From Burkholderia territorii (GTDB lineage: Bacteria > Pseudomonadota > Gammaproteobacteria > Burkholderiales > Burkholderiaceae): a stretch of 64,000 bases of DNA. Location of the stretch: contig NZ_CADFEJ010000003.1 of the NCBI RefSeq assembly GCF_902833055.1, forward strand, positions 186,001 to 250,000, in the 5' to 3' direction. A model generated the notes under the pieces. That model was given only the letters and a program-made list of their open reading frames with translations, was not told where the DNA came from and ran no database searches. Numbering within the stretch: the first letter of the stretch is position 1; each line of letters opens with the position of its first letter. Of this stretch, positions 10,553 through 22,172 are shown in pieces. A program made the translations under genes and the position numbers.

Positions 10553-11428
10553 TCACGATTTCTTCTGCTTGTCCGGATCGATGATGACCGTGCAGGTCGT
10601 GCCCGCCGACAGCACCACGTCGGCCGGCACTTCGTCGATCCGGATGCGCACCGGCACGCGTTGCGCGAGGCGCACCCAGTTGAAGGTCGGATTCACGTCC
10701 GCGACGAGGTCGCGGCTTTGCGGGTTGTCGCGATCGTAGATGCCGCGCGAGATGCTCTCGACGTGGCCCTTCATCACGCCGCCGCTCATCAGCCGCATCT
10801 CGGCCGGTGCGCCGACCTTCACGCGCGGCAGCTTGGTTTCCTCGAAGTAGCCGTAGACCCAGAACGAATGGCTGTCGACGATCGCGAGCTTCGCCTGGCC
10901 GGCCACCGCGTAGTTGCCCTTGAACGTCTGCAGGTTCGTGATGTAGCCGTCGACCGGCGCGACCACGCGCGTGCGTTCGAGGTTGAGCTTCGCGGCATCG
11001 AGCGCGGCGAGCGCCTGCTGGTACTGCGCATCGGCGCTCGATGCGCTGTGCGCCGCGTTCTCGCGGTTTTCCTTCGACACGACGAGCGCGTCGAGGTCGG
11101 CACGGCGGGCCGCATCGTCGCGGCGCATTTGCAGCTCCGCGCGGCGGGCGGCGACGGCCGCCTGCGCCTGTTCGACCGCGATCTGATAGTGCGACGGGTC
11201 GATCTGCATGATCAGGTCGCCCTTTTTCACGAGTTGGTTGTCATGTACGGGCAGCTCGACGATCGCGCCCGATACGTCCGGCGCGACGTTGACGATCTCG
11301 GCACGGACGCGCCCGTCGCGCGTCCACGGATCGTCCATGTAGTGCACCCACAGCGAGCGCCCGATCAGGATCGCGACGAGAAGGATGACGGCGGTCGCGA
11401 CGAAGCCGAAGAGTTTTCTGAGAATCAT
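10553..11428 (-). CDS. HlyD-type periplasmic adaptor of an AaeA/EmrA-like efflux system
   Basis: Membrane fusion protein of 291 residues linking an inner-membrane pump to an outer-membrane channel. One N-terminal membrane anchor (about residues 7-27) is followed by the TRDGRVRAEIVNVAPDVSG lipoyl half-motif, a coiled-coil hairpin rich in Ala/Arg (about 85-145), the second lipoyl half (RTRVVAPVDGYITNLQ) and a beta-barrel. It is the third gene of a minus-strand run: outer-membrane factor, FUSC permease, DUF1656, HlyD. This content and order match AaeXAB-type aromatic carboxylic acid exporters. The substrate is inferred, not seen. Confidence 0.88.
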   Translation of the reverse strand: MILRKLFGFVATAVILLVAILIGRSLWVHYMDDPWTRDGRVRAEIVNVAPDVSGAIVELPVHDNQLVKKGDLIMQIDPSHYQIAVEQAQAAVAARRAELQMRRDDAARRADLDALVVSKENRENAAHSASSADAQYQQALAALDAAKLNLERTRVVAPVDGYITNLQTFKGNYAVAGQAKLAIVDSHSFWVYGYFEETKLPRVKVGAPAEMRLMSGGVMKGHVESISRGIYDRDNPQSRDLVADVNPTFNWVRLAQRVPVRIRIDEVPADVVLSAGTTCTVIIDPDKQKKS

Positions 11429-11440
11429 GATGGTTCGGGA

Positions 11441-11644
11441 TCAACGGTAAACGGCGAGACTCAGTCCGCCGCAAATGCAGACGAGCAGGCACGCGCGGAA
11501 CAGCGACGGGTGCCAGACGAGACGGTAGAGGCCCGTGTAGGCGAGCAGGCGGTCGACGGCCCAGGTCGCCAGCGCGCCCAGGACGAACATCAGGACCACC
11601 GTGGGCATGTAGGCATCGAGAATGGCGATTTCACGCGGCATCAT
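11441..11644 (-). CDS. DUF1656 small inner-membrane protein (AaeX-like)
   Basis: 67-residue protein starting MMPREIAILDAYMP with two hydrophobic segments (about 12-32 and 45-65). The small size, the PREIAI start and the place between a FUSC permease and an HlyD adaptor are characteristic of DUF1656/AaeX. ATG at 11644 overlaps the stop of the FUSC gene (ATGA), and 12 bp separate it from the adaptor gene, so the three are translated from one transcript. A role in the pump is presumed from position; the family has no defined biochemical activity. Confidence 0.85.
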   Translation of the reverse strand: MMPREIAILDAYMPTVVLMFVLGALATWAVDRLLAYTGLYRLVWHPSLFRACLLVCICGGLSLAVYR

Positions 11645-13842
11645 GACGAGGCTCCTTGTTGGGGACGCACGGGGCGATTGCGGTTGAGCGGCTCGAGCGG
11701 CGATTCCGGATCGAGCAGCGCCGTGCGTACGAAATGCAGATGACTCAGGATGCGCTGCAGCCGATGGCGCTCGTCGCGCGACGGCGTGAACGCATCGAGC
11801 GTCTGCCGGGTCGCGTCGATCGCGGCGTTGACGGCTGCAAGCGTTGCGTCGAAGCGCGCTGCGTCCGGATGGCGGAACAGCGCGGACAGCGCGGTGCGCA
11901 GCGTTTCGATCGCGCGTCGCCACGGCGTCGTCGGCGCATGGCGCGGGTCGGACGGCAGCGCGGCCAGTTCGGTGCGCAGGTCGAGCGCCGCGTTGCCCGT
12001 CTCCAGCACCGCGAACATCCAGCGCAGTGCGTCGCGCTGCACGTCCGGCTGGTCGGCCGACAAGGTGTGCGCCTGGTACATCAGGTCGCGCGCGCCGCTC
12101 TCGAAGCGCGTGCGCAGTCCGGCCAGCCGCGCGTGGCACGCGGCGACCACCTGGTGGCGCAGGTCGGCGAACAGCCGCTTCTTGAGCCACGGCGCGGTCG
12201 GCGGGAACAGCACCGCGAACGCGATCGCGGAGACCAGCATCGACAGCACCAGCGCGAGCGCGTCGTTCATGAAGCTCGTCGGGTCGTAGTGCGTGATGTT
12301 GTCGGGGCCGGCGAGGAAGCTGAAGAAGATCAGGTAGCCCATCCCGTAGCCCGCGAGTTTCGGCTTCAGCGTCATGAAGATGCCGATCGCGAGCAGCGGC
12401 GCGAGCGCCGCGCACAGCAGCGGGAAGCCGTCGATGTGCGGGTAGATGCCGAACGTCAGCAGGAAGCCCGTGCAGACGGCCAGCGCGGTACCCATGCCCA
12501 TCTGCGCGGACATCGCGGTCGGGCGCGGCGTCGATGAAGCGAGCGCGCAGGTGGCCGCGGCCGTCAGCGTCATCGTCACGCCGCTCGGCCACGCGGTCTC
12601 GATCCAGAACCAGCCGAGCACGAGGATCACGGTCGCGGTCCGGATCGCCGCGATCACCATCGCCGTCGCGTTGGTGCGCGGTTCGTAGCGCTCGATCCAG
12701 CGTTCGCGCTCGTGCGTCGCGGTCGACAGCGACGCATAGGTTGCCGCGTATTCGTGCAGGTCCGTGATGAAGCGATACAGCAGCTCGGTGGCCGTGTCGA
12801 AGTCGAGCAGCGGAAAATCCGGCTGCGTCTCGAGCGCGGCGCGCGTCGCGCGGATGCGGCGCGGCAGTGCGTCGCGCCATGCGAGCAGCTGTTCGGCCGC
12901 GAGCGCGGCGTCGGCCGACGAGCGCACCGGTTCGCCATTGCGCGTCAGAAGCGGCGCTATCTCGCGGAAATACGGCTCGATCGCATCGATCGCGGCCTGC
13001 GCGCCGGCGGCGCGCAGCCGGTTCATCAGCTGGTGCAGTGCATGGAAGCGGCTCGATACGCTCATGAACTCGCTGTTCAGCCGCGCGAGGCGGCCGCTGC
13101 GCATGCGCGTGTCCGGATCCTCGAACACGGCCATGCTGCGCGCCGCTTCGAATCCGACCACGTCCGCGACGAAGCGCGTATGGATGGTTTCGATGTGCGC
13201 GCGATCGAGCTGGCCCGACAGCGCGGCCGCGACGTAGTCGACGAAGCTGCTGAAGCGCTTGCGCACCGTCGTGCGCATCTGCTCGCCGGTGTATTGCGGA
13301 AACACCAGCGCGCTGACGACACCTGCCGACACGATCCCGACCATGATTTCGGCGACCCGCGTCATCGCGCTCATGAACGCGCCGTCCGGGTGTTGCGATG
13401 CCGGCAGCCCGATCAGCGCGGTCGTATAACCGGCGAGCAGGAAGCCGTAGCTGCGGAAGTTGCGATTGCGCGCGGCGCCGGCCGTGCACAGCGCGACCCA
13501 CAGCGCGACGGCCAGCAGGAACAGCTGCGGCTGCTGCGGGAACAGCCCGACGAACGTGAGCGTCGCGATCAGCCCGAAGATCGTGCCGGCGACCCGGTAG
13601 AAGCTCTTCGCGAGCACCGCGCCGCTTTGCGGCTGCATCACGATGAACACCGTGGTCATGGCCGTTTTCGGTGCCGGCAGGTCGAGCCGCATCGACACGC
13701 CGGTCGCGATGAAAGCGGCGAGCAGCGCCTTGAACAGATAGAGCCACGCGGCGCCGTCGCTGCGAGCCCAGTCGCCGAACGCGGCGGACCAGGCCGCGAG
13801 CGGACCGGCGGCGTGCGTGGAAGCGGGGGAGGAGGCGGACAT
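11641..13842 (-). CDS. FUSC-family efflux permease (AaeB-like)
   Basis: 733-residue inner-membrane protein with the typical FUSC layout: a cluster of about five N-terminal membrane helices (residues about 30-180), a soluble region rich in Arg/Ala helices (about 190-370), a second helix cluster (about 375-520) containing the family signature RTNATAMVIAAIRTATVI, and a soluble C-terminal part. It is the pump component of the aromatic acid/drug efflux operon, working with the HlyD adaptor and the outer-membrane factor. It is separated by 15 bp from the outer-membrane factor gene upstream. Confidence 0.88.
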   Translation of the reverse strand: MSASSPASTHAAGPLAAWSAAFGDWARSDGAAWLYLFKALLAAFIATGVSMRLDLPAPKTAMTTVFIVMQPQSGAVLAKSFYRVAGTIFGLIATLTFVGLFPQQPQLFLLAVALWVALCTAGAARNRNFRSYGFLLAGYTTALIGLPASQHPDGAFMSAMTRVAEIMVGIVSAGVVSALVFPQYTGEQMRTTVRKRFSSFVDYVAAALSGQLDRAHIETIHTRFVADVVGFEAARSMAVFEDPDTRMRSGRLARLNSEFMSVSSRFHALHQLMNRLRAAGAQAAIDAIEPYFREIAPLLTRNGEPVRSSADAALAAEQLLAWRDALPRRIRATRAALETQPDFPLLDFDTATELLYRFITDLHEYAATYASLSTATHERERWIERYEPRTNATAMVIAAIRTATVILVLGWFWIETAWPSGVTMTLTAAATCALASSTPRPTAMSAQMGMGTALAVCTGFLLTFGIYPHIDGFPLLCAALAPLLAIGIFMTLKPKLAGYGMGYLIFFSFLAGPDNITHYDPTSFMNDALALVLSMLVSAIAFAVLFPPTAPWLKKRLFADLRHQVVAACHARLAGLRTRFESGARDLMYQAHTLSADQPDVQRDALRWMFAVLETGNAALDLRTELAALPSDPRHAPTTPWRRAIETLRTALSALFRHPDAARFDATLAAVNAAIDATRQTLDAFTPSRDERHRLQRILSHLHFVRTALLDPESPLEPLNRNRPVRPQQGASS

Positions 13843-13857
13843 GGCGTTCGCTCCGCT

Positions 13858-15462
13858 TTACCGTGCGGCCGGCGCGGCGGCCGTGCCGGCGGTTGCGACC
13901 TGCGCGGGACGGGCGACGGCCGCGACGGGCTTCGCGCCCGATGCGGCGGCCGGCGCGGCAGTGCCCGCGGCAGCGTGTGCGCCGGACTCGTCGTTCTGCG
14001 GATGGTTGCCCTGAACGTCCGCTTCCGTCTCGACGCCGCCGCCGAGCGCGGCCATCAGCTGCGCGTGCGCGGCGAGGCGTTCCGCGTCGATGCGGGCCGC
14101 CGTCTCCTGCGCGCGCAGCAGCTGCTGTTGCGCGACCAGCACGTTCACGTAATCGGTCAGCCCGCGGCGGAAGCCTTCGCGCGACAACCGGTAGCTGCGG
14201 TCGTTGGCGGCCACCGAGCGCGCGGCGTCCTTCTTCTGCGTATCGAGCGAACGGATCCGCACGACCTGGTCGGCGATGTCCTTGAGCGCGCCGACGACCG
14301 TCTGGTTGTAGCGCTCGACCGCCTGGTCGTAGCCGGCGTCGGCCGCCCCGAGTTGCGCGCGCAGGCGGCCGCCTTCGAAGATCGGCAGCGACAGCGCGGG
14401 GCCGGCCATCCAGCCGCCGTTCATCGCGCGCAGGAAATCGGTGAAAGGCGCGGTCACGCCGAAGCCGCCGACCGTCGCGAGCAGATCGATGTTCGGGTAG
14501 AACGCGGCCTTCGCGACGTCGATGCCGCGCGCCTGCGCGTCGACCGCCCAGCGGGCCGCGACGACGTCCGGCCGGCGGCCGAGCAGGTCGGCCGGCATCG
14601 CTGACGGCAAGCCGGCCGGTGCGTCGAGCGACAGGCTCGGCCGCTTGATCGCGTCGCCGGCGCCCGGGCCTTTGCCCGCGAGCGCGGCGAGCTGGTGGCG
14701 CGCGAGCTGGATCGCTTCTTCATAGGTGTCGATCTGGCGCTCGTAGTCGGGCAGCGTCGATTCGGCCTGGCTGACTTCGAGCTGCGTGCCGAGCCCGGCC
14801 TGCAGGCGCTTGCGCGCGAGATCGGCCAGCGCTTTCTGGCGTTCAAGCGTTTCGTGCGCGAGGTCGAGCAGCGCGTAGTTCATCGACATGCCGACATACG
14901 CGCGTACGACATTGACCTCGAGCTCGAGCTTCGCCGCCCGCGCGTCCGCGGCGGTCGCGTGCGCGGTGTCGAGCGCGCGCTCGGTCGCGTTCTTGTCCTT
15001 GCCCCACAGATCGAGGTGGTACGACAGGCCCAGCGTGCCCGTGTTGTTCCACGTATCGGTATCGGCGAGCGGCCCCGGGCCGTAATACACGTTGTCGGGC
15101 CAGTGCTGGCGCATCAGCGACAGATTGCCGTTGATCTGCGGCAGCTCCGCCGAACGGGCCACGCGCGCCATCGCCTGCGCTTCGCGCACGCGGGCCGCGG
15201 CGGCCGCGAGGGTCGGGTTGCCGGCCTGCGCGGCGGCGACCCATGCGTCGAGCTGCGGGTCTCGATAGGCGCGCCACCAGTCGGACGCGGGCCAGCCCGC
15301 GTCGCGGTTCGCCGCGCGGATGGCAGCACCGGCATCGAGCGCGTTCGCGTCGATGCGGGCGGACTGCGGCTTGTTGTCGCCCATGCTCGCGCACCCGGCC
15401 ATTATTAATGAGACTGCAAGAACCGCCAGTGCCAGCGTCCCTTTTGTTGCCGGAGACCGCAC
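13858..15462 (-). CDS. NodT-type outer-membrane efflux lipoprotein
   Basis: TolC-like outer-membrane factor of 534 residues that gives the efflux system its exit duct. The open frame reaches further upstream, but a GTG at 15462 with a GGGAG ribosome site about 7 nt before it gives a clean lipoprotein signal: positive start (VRSPATKG), hydrophobic core, lipobox MAGC. The two repeated OEP segments are visible, with GLSYHLDLWGKDKN and WMAGPALSLPIFEGGRLRAQLG typical of NodT proteins. The C-terminus has an unusual Ala/Pro/Val-rich tail of about 60 residues. It is the first gene of the efflux operon, divergent from the LysR gene. Confidence 0.92.
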   Translation of the reverse strand: MRSPATKGTLALAVLAVSLIMAGCASMGDNKPQSARIDANALDAGAAIRAANRDAGWPASDWWRAYRDPQLDAWVAAAQAGNPTLAAAAARVREAQAMARVARSAELPQINGNLSLMRQHWPDNVYYGPGPLADTDTWNNTGTLGLSYHLDLWGKDKNATERALDTAHATAADARAAKLELEVNVVRAYVGMSMNYALLDLAHETLERQKALADLARKRLQAGLGTQLEVSQAESTLPDYERQIDTYEEAIQLARHQLAALAGKGPGAGDAIKRPSLSLDAPAGLPSAMPADLLGRRPDVVAARWAVDAQARGIDVAKAAFYPNIDLLATVGGFGVTAPFTDFLRAMNGGWMAGPALSLPIFEGGRLRAQLGAADAGYDQAVERYNQTVVGALKDIADQVVRIRSLDTQKKDAARSVAANDRSYRLSREGFRRGLTDYVNVLVAQQQLLRAQETAARIDAERLAAHAQLMAALGGGVETEADVQGNHPQNDESGAHAAAGTAAPAAASGAKPVAAVARPAQVATAGTAAAPAAR

Positions 15463-15508
15463 GATTTTCTCCCTTTCGGATATAGATGAGTCGGATGCGA
15501 TTATATTT

Positions 15509-15524
15509 TTCAGTGATTCCTGAA
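15509..15524. promoter_or_regulatory. candidate LysR-type operator in efflux/LysR divergent promoter
   Basis: Perfect inverted repeat TTCAG-N6-CTGAA in the AT-rich 157-bp gap between the outer-membrane factor gene and the divergent LysR gene. Position and dyad suit a LysR-type site. That the neighbouring regulator binds here is inference. Confidence 0.4.
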
Positions 15525-15619
15525 TAAATGGACAAGGATGCAAGTCATTTTTACGAATCCTGAGACAATATTTGTTCGACCCTGTGCAACAATCCGTCCG
15601 GATTCAAACGGGTAATGCG

Positions 15620-16561
15620 ATGGATACGTTACAAAACATGCGGGTATTCGTCCGCGTGGTCGACGCGGGGAGCTTCACCGCGGCGGCCCAGCAGATGAAT
15701 TCGACGACCGCCTATGCGTCGCGCGCCGTCTCGGATCTCGAGGCACACCTGCGCACGCGCCTCCTGAACCGGACGACACGCCGGATCGCGCTGACCGAAG
15801 CAGGCGAGCGCTACCTGCAGCGCTGCGAGCAGATCCTCGCGTACGTCGACCAGGCCGAAGCCGAAGCGGGCGACGCGCACGCGCGCCCGTCGGGCAAGCT
15901 GAAGGTCCATTGCTTCACGAGCCTCGGCCAGCATTACCTGGTGCCGGCCATTGCGCGCTATCGGCAGCGCTATCCGGACGTGCACGTCGAATTGACGCTC
16001 GCGCAGCGGATGCCCGACCTGCTCGACGAGGGATACGACGTCGCGATCGTCGTCGGCCGCGACTTGCCCGATTCGGGGCTCGTGTCGCAGCGGCTCGGCG
16101 AGAGCTACAGCGTCGTGTGCGCGTCGCCCGGCTATGTCGACGCGCACGGCGTGCCACGCACGCCCGCGGATCTCGAGCAGCACGTCTGTCTCGGGATGGT
16201 CGCGCCGGGCTTTCACTTCGACGAGTGGTCGCTGTCGGGCCCGCACGGCGACGAGGTGATTCCGATCACGGCGCCGCCGTTCCGCGTGAATGTCGCCGAG
16301 GCGCTCGCGGTCGCGGTGCGGGAAGGAATGGGGATCGGCGGGTTGCCGCTCTATTCGGCGATCGGCGGGCTGCGCAGCGGACACATCGTGCGCGTGATGC
16401 CCGAATACCGGTCGCACGTGATGAACATCTACGCGCTGTATCCGTCGCGGCAGTACCTCGACGCGAAAATTCGCACCTGGGTCGATTTTTTGCGCGACGA
16501 GTTGCCGGCCACCCTCGAAGCGGACGAAGCCGCGCTCGCGCAGTTCACGGCTGCGACATGA
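15620..16561 (+). CDS. LysR-family regulator of the efflux operon (AaeR-like)
   Basis: 313-residue LysR-type regulator. The winged helix-turn-helix spans about residues 1-60 (MRVFVRVVDAGSFTAAAQQM), with an effector-binding domain from about 90. ATG at 15620 is chosen over the upstream ATG at 15572 because MDTLQNMRVFVRVV is the normal family start. It is divergent from the four-gene efflux operon, the usual arrangement for AaeR-type control by aromatic acids. It probably activates the operon in response to the pumped compound and represses itself, as is common in this family. Confidence 0.88.
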   Translation: MDTLQNMRVFVRVVDAGSFTAAAQQMNSTTAYASRAVSDLEAHLRTRLLNRTTRRIALTEAGERYLQRCEQILAYVDQAEAEAGDAHARPSGKLKVHCFTSLGQHYLVPAIARYRQRYPDVHVELTLAQRMPDLLDEGYDVAIVVGRDLPDSGLVSQRLGESYSVVCASPGYVDAHGVPRTPADLEQHVCLGMVAPGFHFDEWSLSGPHGDEVIPITAPPFRVNVAEALAVAVREGMGIGGLPLYSAIGGLRSGHIVRVMPEYRSHVMNIYALYPSRQYLDAKIRTWVDFLRDELPATLEADEAALAQFTAAT

Positions 16562-16686
16562 CCGCGCAGTCGAGGCCGATCTGACGAGATTTGTCCTTCG
16601 CGCAACATTTTTTTACCCTCGGACGGCGGACAGTTTGATACTGTTCAAATCATAGAGATTTGGATCTGCCCATACCCGGAGTCGCA

Positions 16687-16845
16687 ATGGATACGCAACT
16701 GATGATCGGCCTTGGAATTCTTCTTGGTGCGGCTGCTGCCGCCGCGGCGACGCGCGATCTGCTGCGCGCGATGAAGGCACGGATGAAGCCGGTACCGGTG
16801 CGGGTGCGCCCGTCATCGAACGGATCGCGCCGCGCCGATCGCTGA
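16687..16845 (+). CDS. small single-span membrane protein, unknown
   Basis: 52-residue ORF starting MDTQLMIGLGILLGAAAAAAA, with GGAG 5 nt upstream of the ATG at 16687. It has one hydrophobic segment (about 5-22) followed by a basic tail (RDLLRAMKARMKP...). I recognise no family. The ribosome site, the transmembrane-plus-basic layout and a TATAGAGA-like box 30-40 bp upstream make it plausible as a real gene, but its shortness leaves doubt. Confidence 0.5.
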   Translation: MDTQLMIGLGILLGAAAAAAATRDLLRAMKARMKPVPVRVRPSSNGSRRADR

Positions 16846-16902
16846 TCGGGCGGCTTTTCCGGATCGGGCAGGGCCGCATCATGCGGCCCGGCGGGCCGGC
16901 AA

Positions 16903-17736
16903 TCAGCCGAGTTCGACCACTCTGTCCCACGCAAACGCGGGATTTTCCAGTTCGCCGGTGCGCCGGTGGATATAGCCGCGCGGGTTGCACACCACGCGCG
17001 TACCGCTGTCGGTCACGTAATCGAATGAAGTGTGCGTATGGCCGTGGATCCACAGGTCCACGGGCGGCCGCACGAGTTCGGCCATGTCCGTGACGAACCC
17101 GGCCGATGCCAGGTCTTCCGCGTAACGCTCGGCCAGCGAGCGCAGGTGCGGGGCATGATGGGTGACGACGATCGTGCAGCCGTCGAACGGCGTCGCGAGC
17201 CGTGCCTCGAGCCACGCGCGGCCTTGCCGGTGCAGCGCGATCGCGTCGGCCGGCGTGAAATCCCGCTCCGCCGCCTCCGTCCCATGCAGTGCCGCGTCGT
17301 GCGGCCACGTCACCTGAATCAAGCCCTTGAAGTCGAGCATCACGCGCAGGCCAGCGTCGATCGCGCGTGCGACGCTCGCATCGTCGGCGCCGAACAGCGA
17401 GAAGTCCGACCACAGCGTCGTACCCAGCACGCGAAAGCGCCGCGCCGGATCGACGTACACGCCGTTGTTCAGGTAATGCACGTGGTCGATCGCCTGCGCG
17501 GCGTCACGCATCGCGGTCTCGAGCGCGCCGAATTCCCCGTCGTAGTACTCGTGGTTACCCGGCACGTAGACCACCGGCACATCGGCGGCGAACGTTTCGG
17601 CGGCCCAGCGCAGGCCTTCCGCGTGATTGTGGATGTCACCGGCCAGCACGACCAGGTCCGCGTCGGCATGCGGGATCGTGTCGGGCTGGTTGCTTTCGAG
17701 ATGCAGGTCGGACAGGACGCGTACTCTCATGGACAT
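16903..17736 (-). CDS. calcineurin-like metallophosphoesterase
   Basis: 277-residue cytoplasmic metallophosphoesterase. The five metal-binding motifs appear in order: LSDLHLE (about 8-14), LAGDIHNH (31-38), VPGNHEYYD (58-66), VVTHHAPH and IHGHTHTSFDY. The natural substrate (nucleotide, phosphoester or RNA) cannot be told from sequence. Two close ATGs (17736, 17730) could start it. It lies 19 bp downstream of the FAD-linked oxidase gene on the same strand and may be cotranscribed. Confidence 0.85.
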   Translation of the reverse strand: MSMRVRVLSDLHLESNQPDTIPHADADLVVLAGDIHNHAEGLRWAAETFAADVPVVYVPGNHEYYDGEFGALETAMRDAAQAIDHVHYLNNGVYVDPARRFRVLGTTLWSDFSLFGADDASVARAIDAGLRVMLDFKGLIQVTWPHDAALHGTEAAERDFTPADAIALHRQGRAWLEARLATPFDGCTIVVTHHAPHLRSLAERYAEDLASAGFVTDMAELVRPPVDLWIHGHTHTSFDYVTDSGTRVVCNPRGYIHRRTGELENPAFAWDRVVELG

Positions 17737-17755
17737 CGCTCCGGGGTGCGTGGCT

Positions 17756-19177
17756 TCAGCGCAGGACCTTGCCGGGATTCATCAGCCCGCGCGGATCGAG
17801 CGCGGTCTTCAGCGTGCGCATGAGCGCCGTTTCGACCGGCGACTTGTAGCGCTGCGCGTCGTCGATCTTCAACTGGCCGATCCCGTGTTCCGCGCTGATC
17901 GTGCCGTGGTGACGATGCACGTTGTCGTAGACGATGCGGTTGATCGGCTTCTGGAACGCCGCAAGGAACGCCTTCGGGTCGCCGCCTTCGGGCGTCTGCA
18001 CGTTGTAGTGCAGGTTGCCGTCGCCGAGATGGCCGAAGGTGACCATCCGCGCGCCGGGCGCCGCCTGCTGGATGGCCGCATCGGTTTCGTCGATGAAGCG
18101 CGCGATCGACGAAATCGGCACCGCGATGTCGTGCTTGATGTTGAGCCCTTCGTCGGCCTGCGCGAGCGGGATGTGTTCGCGCAGGTCCCAGAATGCGCGC
18201 GACTGCGCGAGATTCTCCGCAACCACCGCGTCGACCACGAGCCCGGCGTCGAACGCTTCCTCCATCAATTTCTCGAACAGCGCGCGCGCATGCGTTTCGC
18301 TCTCGTTGTCCGACAGTTCGAGCAGCACCGTCTGTGCATGCGTGCGCTCGAACGGATAGCGCAGTTGCGGATAGTGCTTGCCGACGAGCTGCATGCAGAA
18401 GTCGGACATCAGCTCGAAGCCGGTCAGCAGCGGGCCGGCCGCGCGTTGCGCGAGCGCGAGGAAGTCGAGCGCCGCGTGCGGCGACTCGAGCGCGGCCAGC
18501 GCGGTGACCTGCGCGGCCGGCAGCGGGTGCAGCTTCATCACGGCGGCCGTGATGATCCCGAGCGTGCCCTCCGCGCCGATGAACAGGTCGCGAAGATCGT
18601 AGCCCGTGTTGTCCTTGCGCAGGCCGCGCAGGCCGTCCCAGATCTCGCCCTGCGGCGTCACGACCTCGAGCCCGAGGCACAGCTCGCGCGCGTTGCCGTA
18701 GCGCAGCACCGCGGTGCCGCCCGCGTTGGTCGACAGGTTGCCGCCGATCGTGCAGCTGCCTTCGGCGGCGAGGCTCAGCGCGAACAGCCGGCCGCCTTCG
18801 CGGGCGCGCGCCTGCACGTCGGCGAGGATCACGCCGGCTTCGACGGTGATCGTGTTGTTGTGCGGATCGAGCGCGCGCACGCGGTTCAGGCGCGCGAGGC
18901 TCAGCACGGCCTGGCCGCCGCTCGCGTCCGGCGTTGCACCACCGGCGAGGCCGGTGTTGCCGCCCTGCGGGACGAGCGCGACGCCATGCGTGTTCGCGAG
19001 CCGGACGAGCGCGGCGACTTCGGCGGTATCGGCCGGTTTCAGCACCGCGCACGCGCTACCCGTGTAGCGGCGGCGCCAATCGGTCAGGAACGGCTCGGTG
19101 TCATGCGGATCGGTCAGCACGTAGGCGCTGCCGATCGCGTCGCGGCAGGCGGATACGAAGGCTTCGGAAGAATTCAT
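17756..19177 (-). CDS. FAD-linked 2-hydroxyacid oxidase/dehydrogenase (GlcD/D-LDH2 type)
   Basis: 473-residue flavoprotein. The PCMH-type FAD-binding N-terminal half contains PQGGNTGLAGGATPDASG (about 72-89) and GGNLSTNAGGTAVLRYGN. The C-terminal FAD-oxidase half has the conserved FGHLGDGNLHYN and SAEHGIGQLK motifs. The family oxidises D-2-hydroxyacids such as D-lactate, glycolate or D-2-hydroxyglutarate. The exact substrate is not determinable here, and there are no glcE/glcF partners nearby. The frame is open further upstream, but ATG at 19177 (MNSSEAFVSACRD) is the natural start. Confidence 0.88.
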   Translation of the reverse strand: MNSSEAFVSACRDAIGSAYVLTDPHDTEPFLTDWRRRYTGSACAVLKPADTAEVAALVRLANTHGVALVPQGGNTGLAGGATPDASGGQAVLSLARLNRVRALDPHNNTITVEAGVILADVQARAREGGRLFALSLAAEGSCTIGGNLSTNAGGTAVLRYGNARELCLGLEVVTPQGEIWDGLRGLRKDNTGYDLRDLFIGAEGTLGIITAAVMKLHPLPAAQVTALAALESPHAALDFLALAQRAAGPLLTGFELMSDFCMQLVGKHYPQLRYPFERTHAQTVLLELSDNESETHARALFEKLMEEAFDAGLVVDAVVAENLAQSRAFWDLREHIPLAQADEGLNIKHDIAVPISSIARFIDETDAAIQQAAPGARMVTFGHLGDGNLHYNVQTPEGGDPKAFLAAFQKPINRIVYDNVHRHHGTISAEHGIGQLKIDDAQRYKSPVETALMRTLKTALDPRGLMNPGKVLR

Positions 19178-19197
19178 CACGTTCGGTCGCGTAAGGG

Positions 19198-21681
<2,484 letters not shown>

Positions 21682-21699
21682 CGCGCTGCCGGGCGGGCG

Positions 21700-22017
21700 T
21701 TACAACGGGATCTTCCCGGTGCAGATGTCCTTGAACATCACCCAGTCGCCCATCAGGCTGTAGATCGGGTGCCGGAACGTGGCGGGGCGGTTCTTCTCGA
21801 AGAAGAAGTGTCCGACCCACGCGAATCCGTAGCCGCAGACGAGCGCCGCCGGCAGCCACGCCCAGTGGCCCGTCGCGATCGCCATCGCGACGCAGCCGAT
21901 CACGCCGAGCGAGCCGATGAAGTGCAGCCGCCGCGACGTGAGGTTCTGGTGTTCGTTCAGGTAGTACGGGTAGAAATCGGCGAAGCTCGCGAATTGCTCC
22001 GTATGCGTGTGCGCCAT
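21700..22017 (-). CDS. DUF962/Mpo1-like membrane protein
   Basis: 105-residue protein with two to three hydrophobic segments and the motifs FYPYYLNEHQNLTSRRLHFIG and GHFFFEKNRPATFRHPIYSLMGDW. These match the DUF962 (Mpo1-like) family, whose yeast member is an Fe-dependent dioxygenase acting on 2-hydroxy fatty acids. His residues conserved in that family (H22, H32, H70, H82 region) are present. The bacterial role is not established. It is convergent with the yihY-like gene. Confidence 0.82.
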   Translation of the reverse strand: MAHTHTEQFASFADFYPYYLNEHQNLTSRRLHFIGSLGVIGCVAMAIATGHWAWLPAALVCGYGFAWVGHFFFEKNRPATFRHPIYSLMGDWVMFKDICTGKIPL

Positions 22018-22172
22018 GGCCGTCTCCTCGGGCCGCTGTCGATGGAATCATTGTGCGGCGGGCGGGCGGCGTCCGCAAGCGGCACGCGCCCGCGCCGGGG
22101 GCGCGCTTTCCTTTTGACAGGCTTTCCGATAGGATCGAAAGCGGATTTGCATTCAAGCATGAGGGGACTACG

